Source: Flavobacterium sinopsychrotolerans (GTDB lineage Bacteria; Bacteroidota; Bacteroidia; Flavobacteriales; Flavobacteriaceae). From it: a stretch of DNA of 44,056 nucleotides. The translations under genes were made by a program, and so were the position numbers. Shown piece after piece: positions 1 through 7,873 of the stretch (position 1 is its first letter; the number at the start of each line of letters is the position of its first letter). The notes under the pieces were generated by a model that made no database searches, was not told the origin of the DNA, and saw only the letters and a program-made list of their open reading frames with translations. Location: NCBI RefSeq assembly GCF_900110375.1, contig NZ_FODN01000009.1:122543-166598 (forward strand), written 5' to 3'.

Positions 1-35
1 GTTGTGGGTTCTCGATAAGTTTTGGATGCATAACG

Positions 36-90
36 GTTCTCGATACATTTTTATAAAGCCGCTGTCGCTATTTTATAAAATTACTCACTG
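36..90. repeat. Family C hairpin repeat, copy 1
   Basis: A short element starting GGTTCTCGATAC. It contains the inverted arms TTTTATAAA (49-57) and TTTATAAAA (72-80) around a loop with the sequence GCTGTCGCT, followed by an ACTC-type tail. Related copies lie near 1500, 1581, 1758, 34201, 35457 and 40158. The function is unknown; a transcribed hairpin or a small non-autonomous repeat are both possible. Confidence 0.6.
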
Positions 91-99
91 AGTATTTTG

Positions 100-107
100 T
101 AGTTTTG
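100..107 (+). promoter_or_regulatory. Possible Bacteroidota -7 box (TAGTTTTG)
   Basis: The octamer matches the TAnnTTTG consensus of the Bacteroidota primary sigma factor and lies 97 bases before the preferred ATG of the antiterminator gene. I see no convincing TTG-type -33 element at the usual spacing, so this is a weak call. Confidence 0.3.
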
Positions 108-203
108 GATGTTATTAAGGATTTAGAAATAGTACTAAAGGAATTGAAGTGTAGTTCCTGTGAAATAAGTACTAGAAAAACCATTAACCAATACTGGAAA
201 AAT

Positions 204-674
204 ATGAATTGGTATGTTGTATACACCAAGCCCAAGTGGGAGAAAAAAGTGGCTGAGCGTTTGAATGAAATGGGAGTAGTTGCCTATTGTCCTTTGATTG
301 TAAAAATCAGTCAGTGGTCCGATCGAAAAAAAAAGGTAATGGTGCCTTTGTTTAATTCTTATATTTTTGTTCAGGTTTCTGATAAAGACCGTAATCGGGT
401 GTTTGAAGTGCCCGGGGCTATTCGCTATTTGTTTTGGTTGGGAAAACCGGCATTAGTTAAAGATTTTGAAATTGAAGCCATACAGAATTGGCTTTCGGCA
501 CCTGAAACATTTGAAATTGCTATAGATACTTGGCGCAAAGGCGATAAAATTGTTTTGGAGTCGGGACCATTTGTAGACCAAGAGGCTATTGTGCAAGAGG
601 TTAAACAAAGTCATTACCTGCTTGTGTTGGAATCTTTGGGTTGTGTGCTTAAAGTGGAAAAAAAGCAATTGTAA
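204..674 (+). CDS. UpxY/RfaH-like NusG-family transcription antiterminator
   Basis: A specialised NusG paralogue expected to bind RNA polymerase and keep it transcribing through the long polysaccharide operon that follows. The N-terminal NGN domain starts with WYVVYTKPKWEKKVAERL, and a KOW-like segment begins near GDKIVLESGPF in the last 45 residues. From ATG 204 the protein has 156 residues, about the usual UpxY size. The frame stays open upstream to a TTG at 105, but that codon falls inside a possible -7 promoter box and would add 33 residues that do not look like NusG, so 204 is preferred. As in Bacteroides capsule loci, the gene stands at the head of the locus; 1.6 kb of hairpin-rich DNA separates it from the exporter gene. 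Family assignment is firm; the operon-specific role is inferred from position. Confidence 0.88.
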   Translation: MNWYVVYTKPKWEKKVAERLNEMGVVAYCPLIVKISQWSDRKKKVMVPLFNSYIFVQVSDKDRNRVFEVPGAIRYLFWLGKPALVKDFEIEAIQNWLSAPETFEIAIDTWRKGDKIVLESGPFVDQEAIVQEVKQSHYLLVLESLGCVLKVEKKQL

Positions 675-764
675 AATCTGTTGGTGTGTCTGGTGTTTGT
701 GTAAAGAGGAGATGAATGCCTTGGTTTCAAAAGGTTTTATGGCTTGATGAGTTCTGGGTTTTGG

Positions 765-899
765 GTTTTCGTTTTTCCTTAGCCCTAAAGGGAACCGAAA
801 ATTTAGAAGGTGATTTTGTATCGAGGTTGTATGGAGGCTTTAAAATTTGCTACCAATCGCTTTTCTTGAAAGTAAAAATTAAGGGGTACTAATTTTTCT
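765..899. repeat. Family E repeat, copy 1
   Basis: About 135 bases beginning after GGGTTTTGGGTTTTCG and running through CCTAAAGGGA, GAAAATTTAG, TTGCTACCAAT and AAATTAAGGGGTACTAATTT. The same order of blocks returns at 38461-38602 and 39021-39155, and in part at 40052-40130, with many substitutions. I see no coding function. Confidence 0.65.
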
Positions 900-947
900 T
901 TTAGCTCACTTAACTTTTATTTTAAGTGGTGTTCGCTGAATCTTCGA

Positions 948-963
948 TTTGCCTTGATGCAAA
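948..963. repeat. CTTGAT-loop hairpin (GC-type arms)
   Basis: TTTGC, loop CTTGAT, GCAAA. It leads into family A body copy 1. The same loop with different but complementary arms precedes other repeat bodies in the window. Confidence 0.65.
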
Positions 964-1021
964 AGAAACAAAAATTATTCACGGGTTGATATTGTTTTTT
1001 TGTATTCATGAATCTTCGATT

Positions 1022-1163
1022 TCAAGCCTGAAAATCAAAAGCTTAAAAACTACCTCAAAGTGCCGTTCCGCAGCCCGAGCCGTTCGTCCTTCGTCCTCAA
1101 CTCGCGGACTGCTGCCACTTTACTTTTTCGTTGTTTTTTTATGCTTTTTATTTAAGGGCGGGG
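1022..1163 (+). repeat. Family A repeat body, copy 1
   Basis: About 142 bases from TCAAGCCTGAAAA to TTTAAGGGCGGG. The G+C-rich centre contains imperfect inverted segments (AAAGTG with CACTTT; GCAGCCCGAG with CTCGCGGACTGC), so a stem-loop is likely. Six copies lie in the same orientation in this window. Confidence 0.8.
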
Positions 1164-1284
1164 AGAAGAGGGTTACATGAACGTTTATTGGAACTATTAC
1201 TATTACTACTATTATTTCTGAACAACGATCTTTTCTTTTAGCTCACTTAACTTTTATTATAAGTGGTGTTCGCTGAATCTTCGA

Positions 1285-1300
1285 TTTGCCTTGATGCAAA
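1285..1300. repeat. CTTGAT-loop hairpin (GC-type arms)
   Basis: TTTGC, loop CTTGAT, GCAAA, directly before family A copy 2. Upstream, at 1233-1285, lies the CACTTA/TAAGTG inverted-repeat module that also precedes other copies. Confidence 0.65.
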
Positions 1301-1312
1301 AGAAACAAAAGA

Positions 1313-1454
1313 TCAAGCCTGAAAATCAAAAGCTTAAAAACTACCTCAAAGTGCCGTTCCACAGCCCGAGGCGTTCGTCCTTCGTCCTCAACTCGCGGAC
1401 TGCTGCCACTTTACTTTTTCGTTGTTTTTCTATACTTTTTATTTAAGGGCGGGG
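1313..1454 (+). repeat. Family A repeat body, copy 2
   Basis: Same body as copy 1 with a few substitutions (for example CCACAGCCCGAGGCG for CCGCAGCCCGAGCCG). Its leader is short: the CTTGAT hairpin is followed almost at once by TCAAGCCTG. Confidence 0.8.
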
Positions 1455-1580
1455 AGAAGAGGGGGTGCATGAACGTTTATTGGTGTTATTACTATTCTTT
1501 TTATACAACGGCTGTCGCTATTTTATTAAAACACTCGAACTGACGGGTTATGGGTTCTCAAGAAGTTTAGGATGCACAAC

Positions 1581-1640
1581 GGTTCTCGATACATTTTTAT
1601 AAAGTCGCTGTCGCTATTTTATAAAAACACTCGAACTGAC
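1581..1640. repeat. Family C hairpin repeat, best copy
   Basis: GGTTCTCGATAC, then arms TTTTTATAAA (1594-1603) and TTTATAAAAA (1618-1627) that pair perfectly over 10 bases around a 14-base loop containing GTCGCTGTCGCT, then ACTCGAACTGACG. A related copy lies at about 1497-1550 and a longer one at 1758-1842. Confidence 0.7.
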
Positions 1641-1757
1641 GCGTGACGGGTTCTCGATTACTACCCCGTTCGTCACTTCGAGTATTTTGGCTGGAGGAAG
1701 TTGTTTATATAAAATATTACATTAGCCAAAATGTATCGAGAAGTTTTGATTACAGAT

Positions 1758-1842
1758 GGTTCTCGATACATTTTTATACAGCGGCTGTCGCTATTTTATA
1801 AATCCCGAAGTGTCGGGACGAAGCGTCGGGACGAACTGACGA
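1758..1842. repeat. Family C hairpin repeat, long copy
   Basis: Starts TGGTTCTCGATAC and ends GAACTGACG like other copies. A GTCGGGACGAAGC / GTCGGGACGAAC tandem duplication is inserted between the hairpin and the tail. Confidence 0.6.
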
Positions 1843-2018
1843 ATTGCTGTTTTTTGACGTTTTTTATTTAAGGGGGGGGTAGGAGTGCTAATTGTATCCT
1901 TTTTTTAGTAACTTTTATTTTGTTATATGCAAGAAAAATCATTTTAAAATTTTAAATCGATTTCGTGTTAAAGTGTGAATTTTATAAATAAAACTTTAGA
2001 TAGTCTTATTATTTACTA

Positions 2019-2026
2019 TAAATTTG
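2019..2026 (+). promoter_or_regulatory. Possible -7 box (TAAATTTG)
   Basis: Matches TAnnTTTG and sits in the unique part of the island, about 290 bases before the wza-like gene. The -33 region has TTTAG rather than a TTTG/TTG match. If it is used, it would give the export genes their own promoter with a leader of about 285 bases. Confidence 0.22.
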
Positions 2027-2317
2027 CCTTTTAAAATTTGGTGCATGTTCTTAATTGGGACTTGCAACGGCGAAGCCATATTATGTGGTGATTTTTTACT
2101 TTAAAATAAAAGAAAATCCAATGTGTATTGTTGGTTTTCAGCATCGATTTTTGTCGGTTGGAGTGGTTTTTGAAAAGAATCGTATTTGGAAATAGAATCG
2201 TAGTATTGAAAATGAGTTTTTAGCTCTATTTTCTTCGCTTTTCTTCCACAAAATACTCGAATTGCTTTCTGCTGCTTACAACTAACGGTTGCACAAATAA
2301 ATTTATATATCTGAATT

Positions 2318-4762
2318 ATGAGAAAAATAATTACTGTTGTTGTCCTTTTTATCGCTTTTTTTCAGTCGACTACTGCGGTGGCGCAAGATTTATTAAAGAG
2401 TACGGACTTAAGCACGCTGAAAGTGGATTATTTATCCGATAGCGATATTGCCAAAATAAAAATACAGTTGCAGACCAATAATCTGACTATTGAACAGGCG
2501 GAACCAATGGCTTTGTCTAAAGGAATGTCTGCCACTGAATTTGCTAAATTGAAAGAACGTTTAGCGATGTCGGCAACCCCGTCAGCTGTGGTTAAAAAAA
2601 ATGGGAATGACAGCGATTCTGACGCTTCAGCTACTGATAAAGAGGATGCTTTTGGAAGAAAACAGGAGAAAATAGTTAATACTAAAGTAAAGGATTCGTT
2701 GAATGCGCTCGTATTTGGTTCGGAATTATTTGACACCCCTACTTTAAATTTTGAGCCTAATTTGAAATTGGCCACTCCAATGAATTACATTTTGGGACCC
2801 GGAGACGAGTTGCAAGTTAGTGTCTATGGGGTACAAGAGTTTAACGCGAGTATTCCAGTGAGTATTGAAGGCAAAGTGACTATTCAATATGTGGGACAAA
2901 TTGCTGTTTCGGGTATGACTATTGAGGCAGCCACGCAAAAAATACGCGCTGCTATTGCGGGTGTTTACAGTACGGTACGATCCGGACAATCGCAGGTTAG
3001 TGTCAACCTCACGCGTATCCGAACGATTCGAGTAACGCTTATCGGAAGCAAGCAGCCCGGAAATTATTCGATATCCTCTTTGGCAACCGTTTATAATGCT
3101 TTGTTTTTAGGCGGTGGTCCGAGTAAAAATGGCAGTTACCGAAATATTGAGCTGATCCGAAACAATAAAGTGTTTACTAAAGTAGATATATATGATTTTT
3201 TGGTTAATGGGGATCAATCCAGTAATGTAGGTCTAAAGGACAATGATGTTATCCGGATTCCGGCCTACACTCAAAGGGTTACAGTTGAAGGACAGGTGAA
3301 ACGCCCCGGTATTTTTGAAATGAAAACGGGAGAGACTTTTGAAGACCTTTTGTCTTTTGCGTCAGGATTCAATGAGTTTGCTTATACCGCTTCGGTGAAT
3401 GTTTTGCAGAAAACGGATCGGGAATTTAAAGTTCGTGATATCAAAGCCAGTGAATATGGTACTTATAAACCGCTTTCAGGAGATGTGTTTCGAGTGACTA
3501 AAATATTGAACCGATTTGAAAACCGAATTAAAATTGATGGGGCGGTATTTAGACCGGATACCTATTCTTTTTATGAAGGGATGCGTATTTCTGATTTAGT
3601 CCTTAAAGCGGACGGGTTAAAGGAAGATGCCTATACGAACAGAGCCAGAATTATTCGTTTACAATCGGATCTTACCACTGAGATCGTCAACGTCAATTTG
3701 GCGAAAGCCTTATCCGGAGACTTGGAAGCGGATGTAGCGCTGAAGAAAGAAGATGTAGTAACTGTCTATTCTATTTTGGACTTTGTAGACGAATTTAAAA
3801 TAACCATTGACGGAGAAATCAAAAAACCCGGGATTTATGATTATTATGAAAATTTGACCTTAAATGATTTGTTAGTGGAAGCAGGCGGTTTGACCGGTTC
3901 GGCCTCTAAAAGAGTCGAGATTGCCCGAATGATTCAATCGGAAGCCATTGATGATTCGAATCCGAATAAAGCGGAATTGTTTAACATTGAAATTTCAGCT
4001 ACCAATAATGAGCAGGCCAAAAATTTTGCGTTGCGTCCTTTTGATGTTGTGAATATCCGTAAGATGGCGGTGTATGAAAAGCCCGAGATGGTTACCGTAA
4101 GCGGAGCCGTGCATTACGCCGGTAAATATGTGTTGGCCGGTAAAAAAGACCGTGTGTATGATGTGATTCAAAGAGCCGGTGGATTGACTTCGGTTGCCAA
4201 TGTAGAAGGGGTGCGCATCAAAAGACCTATCCAAGCCAAACAAATTGAAGATTTGGAAAATGTGAATTTGAACTTAGGTAAAAAAGACAGCATTCAAAAT
4301 AAATTAGAGAAAAAATTAAAAGAAGATTTAAAATATGCGACTATTCCAGTGGATTGGAAGTCGATTGTCAAGAATCCAAAAAGTAATACCAATGTGACTT
4401 TGTTTCCAGGAGATGAAATTGAAGTTGTTCCTTTTAATGAAGGCGTTAAAGTGACTGGGAATGTATTGTTGACTTCGGAGATTCCGTATGACCGCAGCAA
4501 AGGGTTTCGTTATTATCTGAACGCAGCCGGTGGAATTGATGCTAAAGGGTGGAAGAAAAAAGCGTATATCATTTATCCGAATGGAAAAGCGGATGTCGCG
4601 AGTTCTTTCCTGTTTATCCGATCGTATCCAAGGGTTGTTCCCGGGTCACAAATCATAGTGCCGGAAAAGCCAGAAGTGAAGAAAATGAGTGCAGGGGAAT
4701 GGGTAGGGATAGGAAGTGTGATTTCGAGTCTTGCGTTGCTGATTTTGACTGCGTTTAAATAG
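2318..4762 (+). CDS. wza: Wza-like polysaccharide export protein with multiple SLBB domains
   Basis: Outer-membrane/periplasmic polysaccharide export protein of the Wza/OPX family, 814 residues, about twice the length of E. coli Wza. A signal peptide (about residues 1-23, ending TAVAQ) has no lipobox cysteine. The Poly_export domain starts near residue 155 (YILGPGDELQVSVYG) and is followed by at least four SLBB-type units recognisable by repeated 'V..G.V..PG.Y/F' segments (for example KRPGIFEMKTGETFEDLL and KKPGIYDYYENLTLNDLL). A hydrophobic helix (WVGIGSVISSLALLILTAF) closes the protein. Long, non-lipidated, multi-SLBB forms are usual in Bacteroidota. It precedes the Wzz-like gene but is separated from it by about 960 bases of repeats. 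Codon use is more G+C-rich than the central sugar genes, consistent with a conserved flank. Confidence 0.93.
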   Translation: MRKIITVVVLFIAFFQSTTAVAQDLLKSTDLSTLKVDYLSDSDIAKIKIQLQTNNLTIEQAEPMALSKGMSATEFAKLKERLAMSATPSAVVKKNGNDSDSDASATDKEDAFGRKQEKIVNTKVKDSLNALVFGSELFDTPTLNFEPNLKLATPMNYILGPGDELQVSVYGVQEFNASIPVSIEGKVTIQYVGQIAVSGMTIEAATQKIRAAIAGVYSTVRSGQSQVSVNLTRIRTIRVTLIGSKQPGNYSISSLATVYNALFLGGGPSKNGSYRNIELIRNNKVFTKVDIYDFLVNGDQSSNVGLKDNDVIRIPAYTQRVTVEGQVKRPGIFEMKTGETFEDLLSFASGFNEFAYTASVNVLQKTDREFKVRDIKASEYGTYKPLSGDVFRVTKILNRFENRIKIDGAVFRPDTYSFYEGMRISDLVLKADGLKEDAYTNRARIIRLQSDLTTEIVNVNLAKALSGDLEADVALKKEDVVTVYSILDFVDEFKITIDGEIKKPGIYDYYENLTLNDLLVEAGGLTGSASKRVEIARMIQSEAIDDSNPNKAELFNIEISATNNEQAKNFALRPFDVVNIRKMAVYEKPEMVTVSGAVHYAGKYVLAGKKDRVYDVIQRAGGLTSVANVEGVRIKRPIQAKQIEDLENVNLNLGKKDSIQNKLEKKLKEDLKYATIPVDWKSIVKNPKSNTNVTLFPGDEIEVVPFNEGVKVTGNVLLTSEIPYDRSKGFRYYLNAAGGIDAKGWKKKAYIIYPNGKADVASSFLFIRSYPRVVPGSQIIVPEKPEVKKMSAGEWVGIGSVISSLALLILTAFK

Positions 4763-4959
4763 GTTTTTTGGGTTATAGGTTTTGGGTTTAGGGTTTTTGT
4801 TGTCTGTAAAAGGATGAATAGCTTTTAAATAAGAGCAATAAAAAGTTATAAAGATTTAGATGTTTATAATTTGAGTTTGTCGGTGTAAATTTGAGTCATA
4901 GGAAATAGCGGTTAAGGAATTATAATTGTTTATTATTATTCTTTTTGAAGAACGATTTT

Positions 4960-4985
4960 TTCTTTTTTGCTTGATCAAAAAAGAA
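4960..4985. repeat. CTTGAT-loop hairpin (AT-type arms)
   Basis: Arms TTCTTTTTTG and CAAAAAAGAA pair perfectly over 10 bases around the six-base loop CTTGAT. It leads into the ATTCACGGGTTG module and family A copy 3. Confidence 0.75.
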
Positions 4986-5040
4986 AAAAAAATATTCACG
5001 GGTTGTTACTGTTTTTTTTGTATTCATGAATCTTCGATTT

Positions 5041-5182
5041 CACAGCCTGAAAATTAAAAACTTAAAAACTACCTCAAAGTGCCGTTCCGCAGCCCGAGCC
5101 GTTCGTCCTTCGTCCTCAACTCGCGGACTGCTGCCACTTTACTTTTTCGTTGTTTTCTATACTTTTTATTTAAGGGCGGGGG
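5041..5182 (+). repeat. Family A repeat body, copy 3
   Basis: Begins CACAGCCTGAAAA instead of TCAAGCCTGAAAA, otherwise the same body, ending TTTAAGGGCGGGGG. It has the long leader (ATTCACGGG...TTCATGAATCTTCG). Confidence 0.8.
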
Positions 5183-5287
5183 TAGGAGTGGTGTGAAGAG
5201 TGTTTACGGAATTAATTTTATTTTTGAAGAACAATTTTTTCTTTTAGTGTACTTAAGTTTTATTAGAAGTGATGTTTGCTGAATCTT

Positions 5288-5313
5288 TTCTTTTTTGCTT
5301 GATCGAAAAAGAA
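5288..5313. repeat. CTTGAT-loop hairpin without a body
   Basis: Arms TTCTTTTTTG and CGAAAAAGAA around CTTGAT, with one mispair. It is followed by AATATTCATGGGTTAAC and then unrelated sequence, so here the head module occurs without an A body, before the next complete head at 5382. Confidence 0.65.
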
Positions 5314-5381
5314 ACAAAAAAATATTCATGGGTTAACTGTATATTTATTGAGGCTATATAGTATTATTGAAGAACAATCTT

Positions 5382-5407
5382 TTCTTTTTTGCTTGATCAA
5401 AAAAGAA
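5382..5407. repeat. CTTGAT-loop hairpin (AT-type arms)
   Basis: Perfect 10-base arms TTCTTTTTTG / CAAAAAAGAA around CTTGAT; the head of family A copy 4. Confidence 0.75.
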
Positions 5408-5463
5408 ACAAAAAAATATTCACGGGTTGTTATTGTTTTTTTGGTATTCATGAATCTTCGATT

Positions 5464-5606
5464 TCAAGCCTGAAAATAAAAAGCTTAAAAACTACCTCAA
5501 AGTGCCGTTCCGCAGCCCGAGCCGTTCGTCCTTCGTCCTCAACTCGCGGACTGCTGCCACTTTACTTTTTCGTTGTTTTTCTATACTTTTTATTTAAGGG
5601 CGGGGG
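5464..5606 (+). repeat. Family A repeat body, copy 4
   Basis: TCAAGCCTGAAAA to TTTAAGGGCGGGGG with the long leader. Together with its head (5382 onward) it closely matches the copy at 43834-44056 on the far side of the locus. Confidence 0.8.
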
Positions 5607-5725
5607 TAGGAGTGGTGCGAAGAGCGTTTGATATCCGTTGAACGATGATTGAAAAAACGGTGAATGAAAAATGATGTGCAAAAAACGAAAAATAATTAGC
5701 TGTTAGTTATTAAATATAAGTATTG

Positions 5726-6784
5726 ATGGAAGTACAAAATGATGAAATATCGTTAAAAGAACTTATTGAAAAAGGAAGGGAATGGTTTTCTTATTTGCTT
5801 TCGCAATGGAAGGTTATTGTTTTGGCGGGGATTGTAGGCGCCGGATTGGGTCTTGCCTATTCTTTTAGTAAAAAACCAGTGTACACGGCCAGCTTGTCTT
5901 TTGCTTTGGAAGATGAAAAAGGTGGTGGTGGTATAGGTAGTTTGGCCAGTTCGTTTGGTTTTGATTTAGGTGGCAGTGGAGGTGGTGGAATATTTACCGG
6001 CTCTAATTTGACGGAATTGTTCAAGTCCCGTGCGATGGTGGAACAAACCTTGTTGAGTCCCGTTGTTGTTGATGGTAAGGCTATATCCTTGGCGGAGATG
6101 TACATTCAGAATAATGGGTGGAGAGATCAATGGAATGACAAACCTAAATTCAAGGCGATTCAGTTTTTACCTGATAATAAGAGAAAGTACTTTACCCGAG
6201 TACATGACAGTATTTTAGGGGTGATGTATCAAAATTTGTCTAAAAGCGGATTGGTAGTGGGACAAAAAGATAAGAAAATTGCGATTATTTCTATCGATGT
6301 TATTTCTACCAATGAATTGTTTGCCAAGAATTTTACAGAGGCCTTGGTTAAGGAGGTTTCTGATTTTTATGTTACCACTAAAAGTAAAAAGGCACGACTG
6401 AACATGGATATACTAGAACGGCAAACGGATTCTATACGAAGAGAATTAAATGGTGCGATTACTGGAGTAGCTGTTGCCAATGACAATACTTTTGGTTTGA
6501 ACCCTGCGATGAATGTACGACGTGCTCCTTCTGCACGAAGACAGGTGGATGTACAAGCGAATACCGCGATATTAACTGAATTGGTCAAACAAACGGAGTT
6601 AGCTAAAGTTACTTTACGTAAAGAAACCCCATTAATTCAGGTGATCGATCAACCGATTTTGCCTTTGCAAAAAGAAAAGTTTGGCAAGGCAAAAGGAATT
6701 GTAATGGGAGGATTTTTAATGGGTTTTTTGACGGTGATGGTATTGATCGTTAGAAGATTGTTTACAAAGGTGGTGTCCTTGTAG
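5726..6784 (+). CDS. wzz: Wzz-like chain-length determinant (polysaccharide co-polymerase)
   Basis: Inner-membrane polysaccharide co-polymerase that sets chain length in Wzy-dependent assembly. The 352-residue protein has the Wzz topology: a first membrane helix near residues 30-50 (VIVLAGIVGAGLGLAYSF), a periplasmic region with a likely coiled coil (around MDILERQTDSIRREL), a PLQKEKFGKAKG proline-containing segment, and a second helix near residues 325-345. No tyrosine-kinase domain is fused. Glycine-rich stretches (GGGGIG, GGSGGGG) near residues 65-90 are unusual compared with enterobacterial Wzz but I recall them from Bacteroidota members. The frame opens at TTG 5723, immediately followed by ATG 5726, which is preferred. 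Confidence 0.88.
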   Translation: MEVQNDEISLKELIEKGREWFSYLLSQWKVIVLAGIVGAGLGLAYSFSKKPVYTASLSFALEDEKGGGGIGSLASSFGFDLGGSGGGGIFTGSNLTELFKSRAMVEQTLLSPVVVDGKAISLAEMYIQNNGWRDQWNDKPKFKAIQFLPDNKRKYFTRVHDSILGVMYQNLSKSGLVVGQKDKKIAIISIDVISTNELFAKNFTEALVKEVSDFYVTTKSKKARLNMDILERQTDSIRRELNGAITGVAVANDNTFGLNPAMNVRRAPSARRQVDVQANTAILTELVKQTELAKVTLRKETPLIQVIDQPILPLQKEKFGKAKGIVMGGFLMGFLTVMVLIVRRLFTKVVSL

Positions 6785-6799
6785 TTCTATACTATAGAA
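6785..6799. repeat. 15-base perfect dyad after wzz
   Basis: TTCTATA, central C, TATAGAA, starting at the base after the wzz stop and 64 bases before pseB. The central spacer is too short for a normal terminator hairpin and no T-run follows; it could be an operator-like dyad or chance in AT-rich DNA. Confidence 0.3.
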
Positions 6800-6862
6800 A
6801 AAGAATAAAAAAATATCCAATGAGGGTAAACAATAGTATTATTTCACAAAAAAATATATAAT

Positions 6863-7870
6863 ATGAATCTTGAAAATAAAACAATTTTAATAACTGGTGG
6901 AACGGGGTCTTTAGGGAAAGCACTAACTTCTCATATTTTTAAAAATTTTCCTGAAATTAAGAAATTGATCATACTTTCTAGGGATGAGCAAAAGCAGTTT
7001 CAAATGGCTCAGGAATTTCCGGAAAGCCATTTTCCTCAAATTCGATTCTTTTTGGGAGATGTTAGAGATGAGCAAAGATTGGTACGAGCCTTTCAAGGGG
7101 TTGATATTGTGATTCACGCTGCCGCAATGAAACATGTGCATTTAGCTGAATATAATCCTGATGAGTGTATCAAAACTAATATTGGTGGTGCACAAAATGT
7201 TATCCATGCTGCTTTGCAAACTAGCGTAAGCAATGTTGTTGCACTTTCAACTGATAAAGCTTGTGCCCCAATTAATTTATACGGTGCGACTAAATTGACT
7301 TCGGATAAACTATTTGTAGCTGCTAATAATATAAAAGGAACTAATCCAATTAAGTTTTCAGTAGTACGATACGGTAACGTAATGGGGTCAAACGGTTCTG
7401 TTATTCCTTTTTTTATGAAAAAGAAAGCAGAAGGAAAATTACCTATCACGGATGCCACGATGACTCGTTTTAATATATCATTACAAGGAGGTGTAGATTT
7501 GGTAATGCATGCTATTGATCAAGCTTGGGGAGGGGAAATATTTATCCCTAAAATACCTTCTTATAGAATTACTGATGTTGCCGAAGCCGTTGCTCCTGAA
7601 TGTACCTTAGATATTATTGGTATAAGACCTGGTGAAAAAATTCATGAAGAAATGATAACATCATCTGATTCTTATAACACATACGATTTGGGTAGATATT
7701 ACACTATATTGCCTTCAATTCCACATTTTAATCTTGAGAATTTTATGGTTACTTTTAATGCTGTAAAAGTGCAGGAAGGTTTTACCTATAATTCAGGTAC
7801 TAATACCGAATGGGAAACGGTTGCAGGTTTAAGGGAATTAATAAAAGAACATGTAGATTCAAATTTTTAA
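6863..7870 (+). CDS. pseB: PseB-type UDP-GlcNAc 4,6-dehydratase (5-inverting)
   Basis: First enzyme of the pseudaminic acid pathway: it converts UDP-GlcNAc to UDP-2-acetamido-2,6-dideoxy-beta-L-arabino-hex-4-ulose in the cytoplasm. The Rossmann motif GGTGSLG is at residues 12-18, STDKACAPINLYGATK at 129-144 includes the catalytic T130/D131/K132 group and the Y140...K144 pair, and RPGEKIHEE lies near the C-terminus. The 335-residue soluble form without membrane helices separates it from the PglF/WbpM-type dehydratase at 41711-43677. PseC follows after 3 bases. Confidence 0.92.
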   Translation: MNLENKTILITGGTGSLGKALTSHIFKNFPEIKKLIILSRDEQKQFQMAQEFPESHFPQIRFFLGDVRDEQRLVRAFQGVDIVIHAAAMKHVHLAEYNPDECIKTNIGGAQNVIHAALQTSVSNVVALSTDKACAPINLYGATKLTSDKLFVAANNIKGTNPIKFSVVRYGNVMGSNGSVIPFFMKKKAEGKLPITDATMTRFNISLQGGVDLVMHAIDQAWGGEIFIPKIPSYRITDVAEAVAPECTLDIIGIRPGEKIHEEMITSSDSYNTYDLGRYYTILPSIPHFNLENFMVTFNAVKVQEGFTYNSGTNTEWETVAGLRELIKEHVDSNF

Positions 7871-7873
7871 TAA

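Larger units (their letters stand above)
675..2317. other. Gene-free island of hairpin repeats between the antiterminator and wza
   Basis: 1.64 kb without a credible gene. It holds one family E repeat (about 765-899), two family A repeats with leading modules (about 900-1163 and 1233-1454), several family C hairpins (about 1497-1842) and a fragment of a family A tail (1855-1886). The last 430 bases before the exporter gene are mostly unique sequence with a possible -7 box at 2019. The only ORF of size, 926-1180, lies inside the repeats and repeats with them elsewhere, so it is not annotated. Confidence 0.8.
4763..5725. other. Second gene-free repeat island, between wza and wzz
   Basis: 960 bases holding a GGGTTTTGGG-type stretch right after the wza stop, three CTTGAT-loop hairpins (4960, 5288, 5382) and two family A bodies (5041-5182 and 5464-5606). 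ORFs at 5079-5282 and 5389-5631 are translations of the repeat and are not annotated. The last 115 bases before wzz are unique and AT-rich. Confidence 0.8.

Noticed and set aside
105..203. N-terminal extension of the antiterminator from TTG 105
   Set aside because: The 33 added residues do not resemble NusG and the TTG overlaps a possible -7 promoter box; ATG 204 gives a normal UpxY protein.
926..1180. ORF inside a family A repeat, also 5079-5282, 5389-5631, 38801-38989, 39188-39403 and 43841-44050
   Set aside because: The same translation (for example AARAVRPSSSTRGLLPLYFF) appears wherever the repeat occurs, frames and starts vary, and the DNA is a structured non-coding repeat.
900..1454. 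CRISPR array
   Set aside because: Repeats are long, differently spaced, modular and carry no unique spacers of constant length; no cas genes are present.
4763..4800. Telomere-like or G-quadruplex run (GGGTTATAGGTTTTGGG and similar at 745, 32233, 38424, 38975)
   Set aside because: Only three runs of three G occur close together, so a stable quadruplex is not supported; it looks like a low-complexity start of family E or related repeats.
5176..5192. Repeat tail GGGCGGGGGTAGGAGTG resembling the ops element used by RfaH
   Set aside because: It has extra G residues, most copies lack the TAG part (for example GGGCGGGGAGAAGAG), and the ops element belongs to the proteobacterial RfaH system; likely coincidence.
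7114..7458. 114-codon minus-strand ORF and other long antisense ORFs (for example 2428-2775, 34514-34831, 30669-31004)
   Set aside because: All lie wholly within well-supported + strand genes and have no recognisable features; they are antisense shadows.
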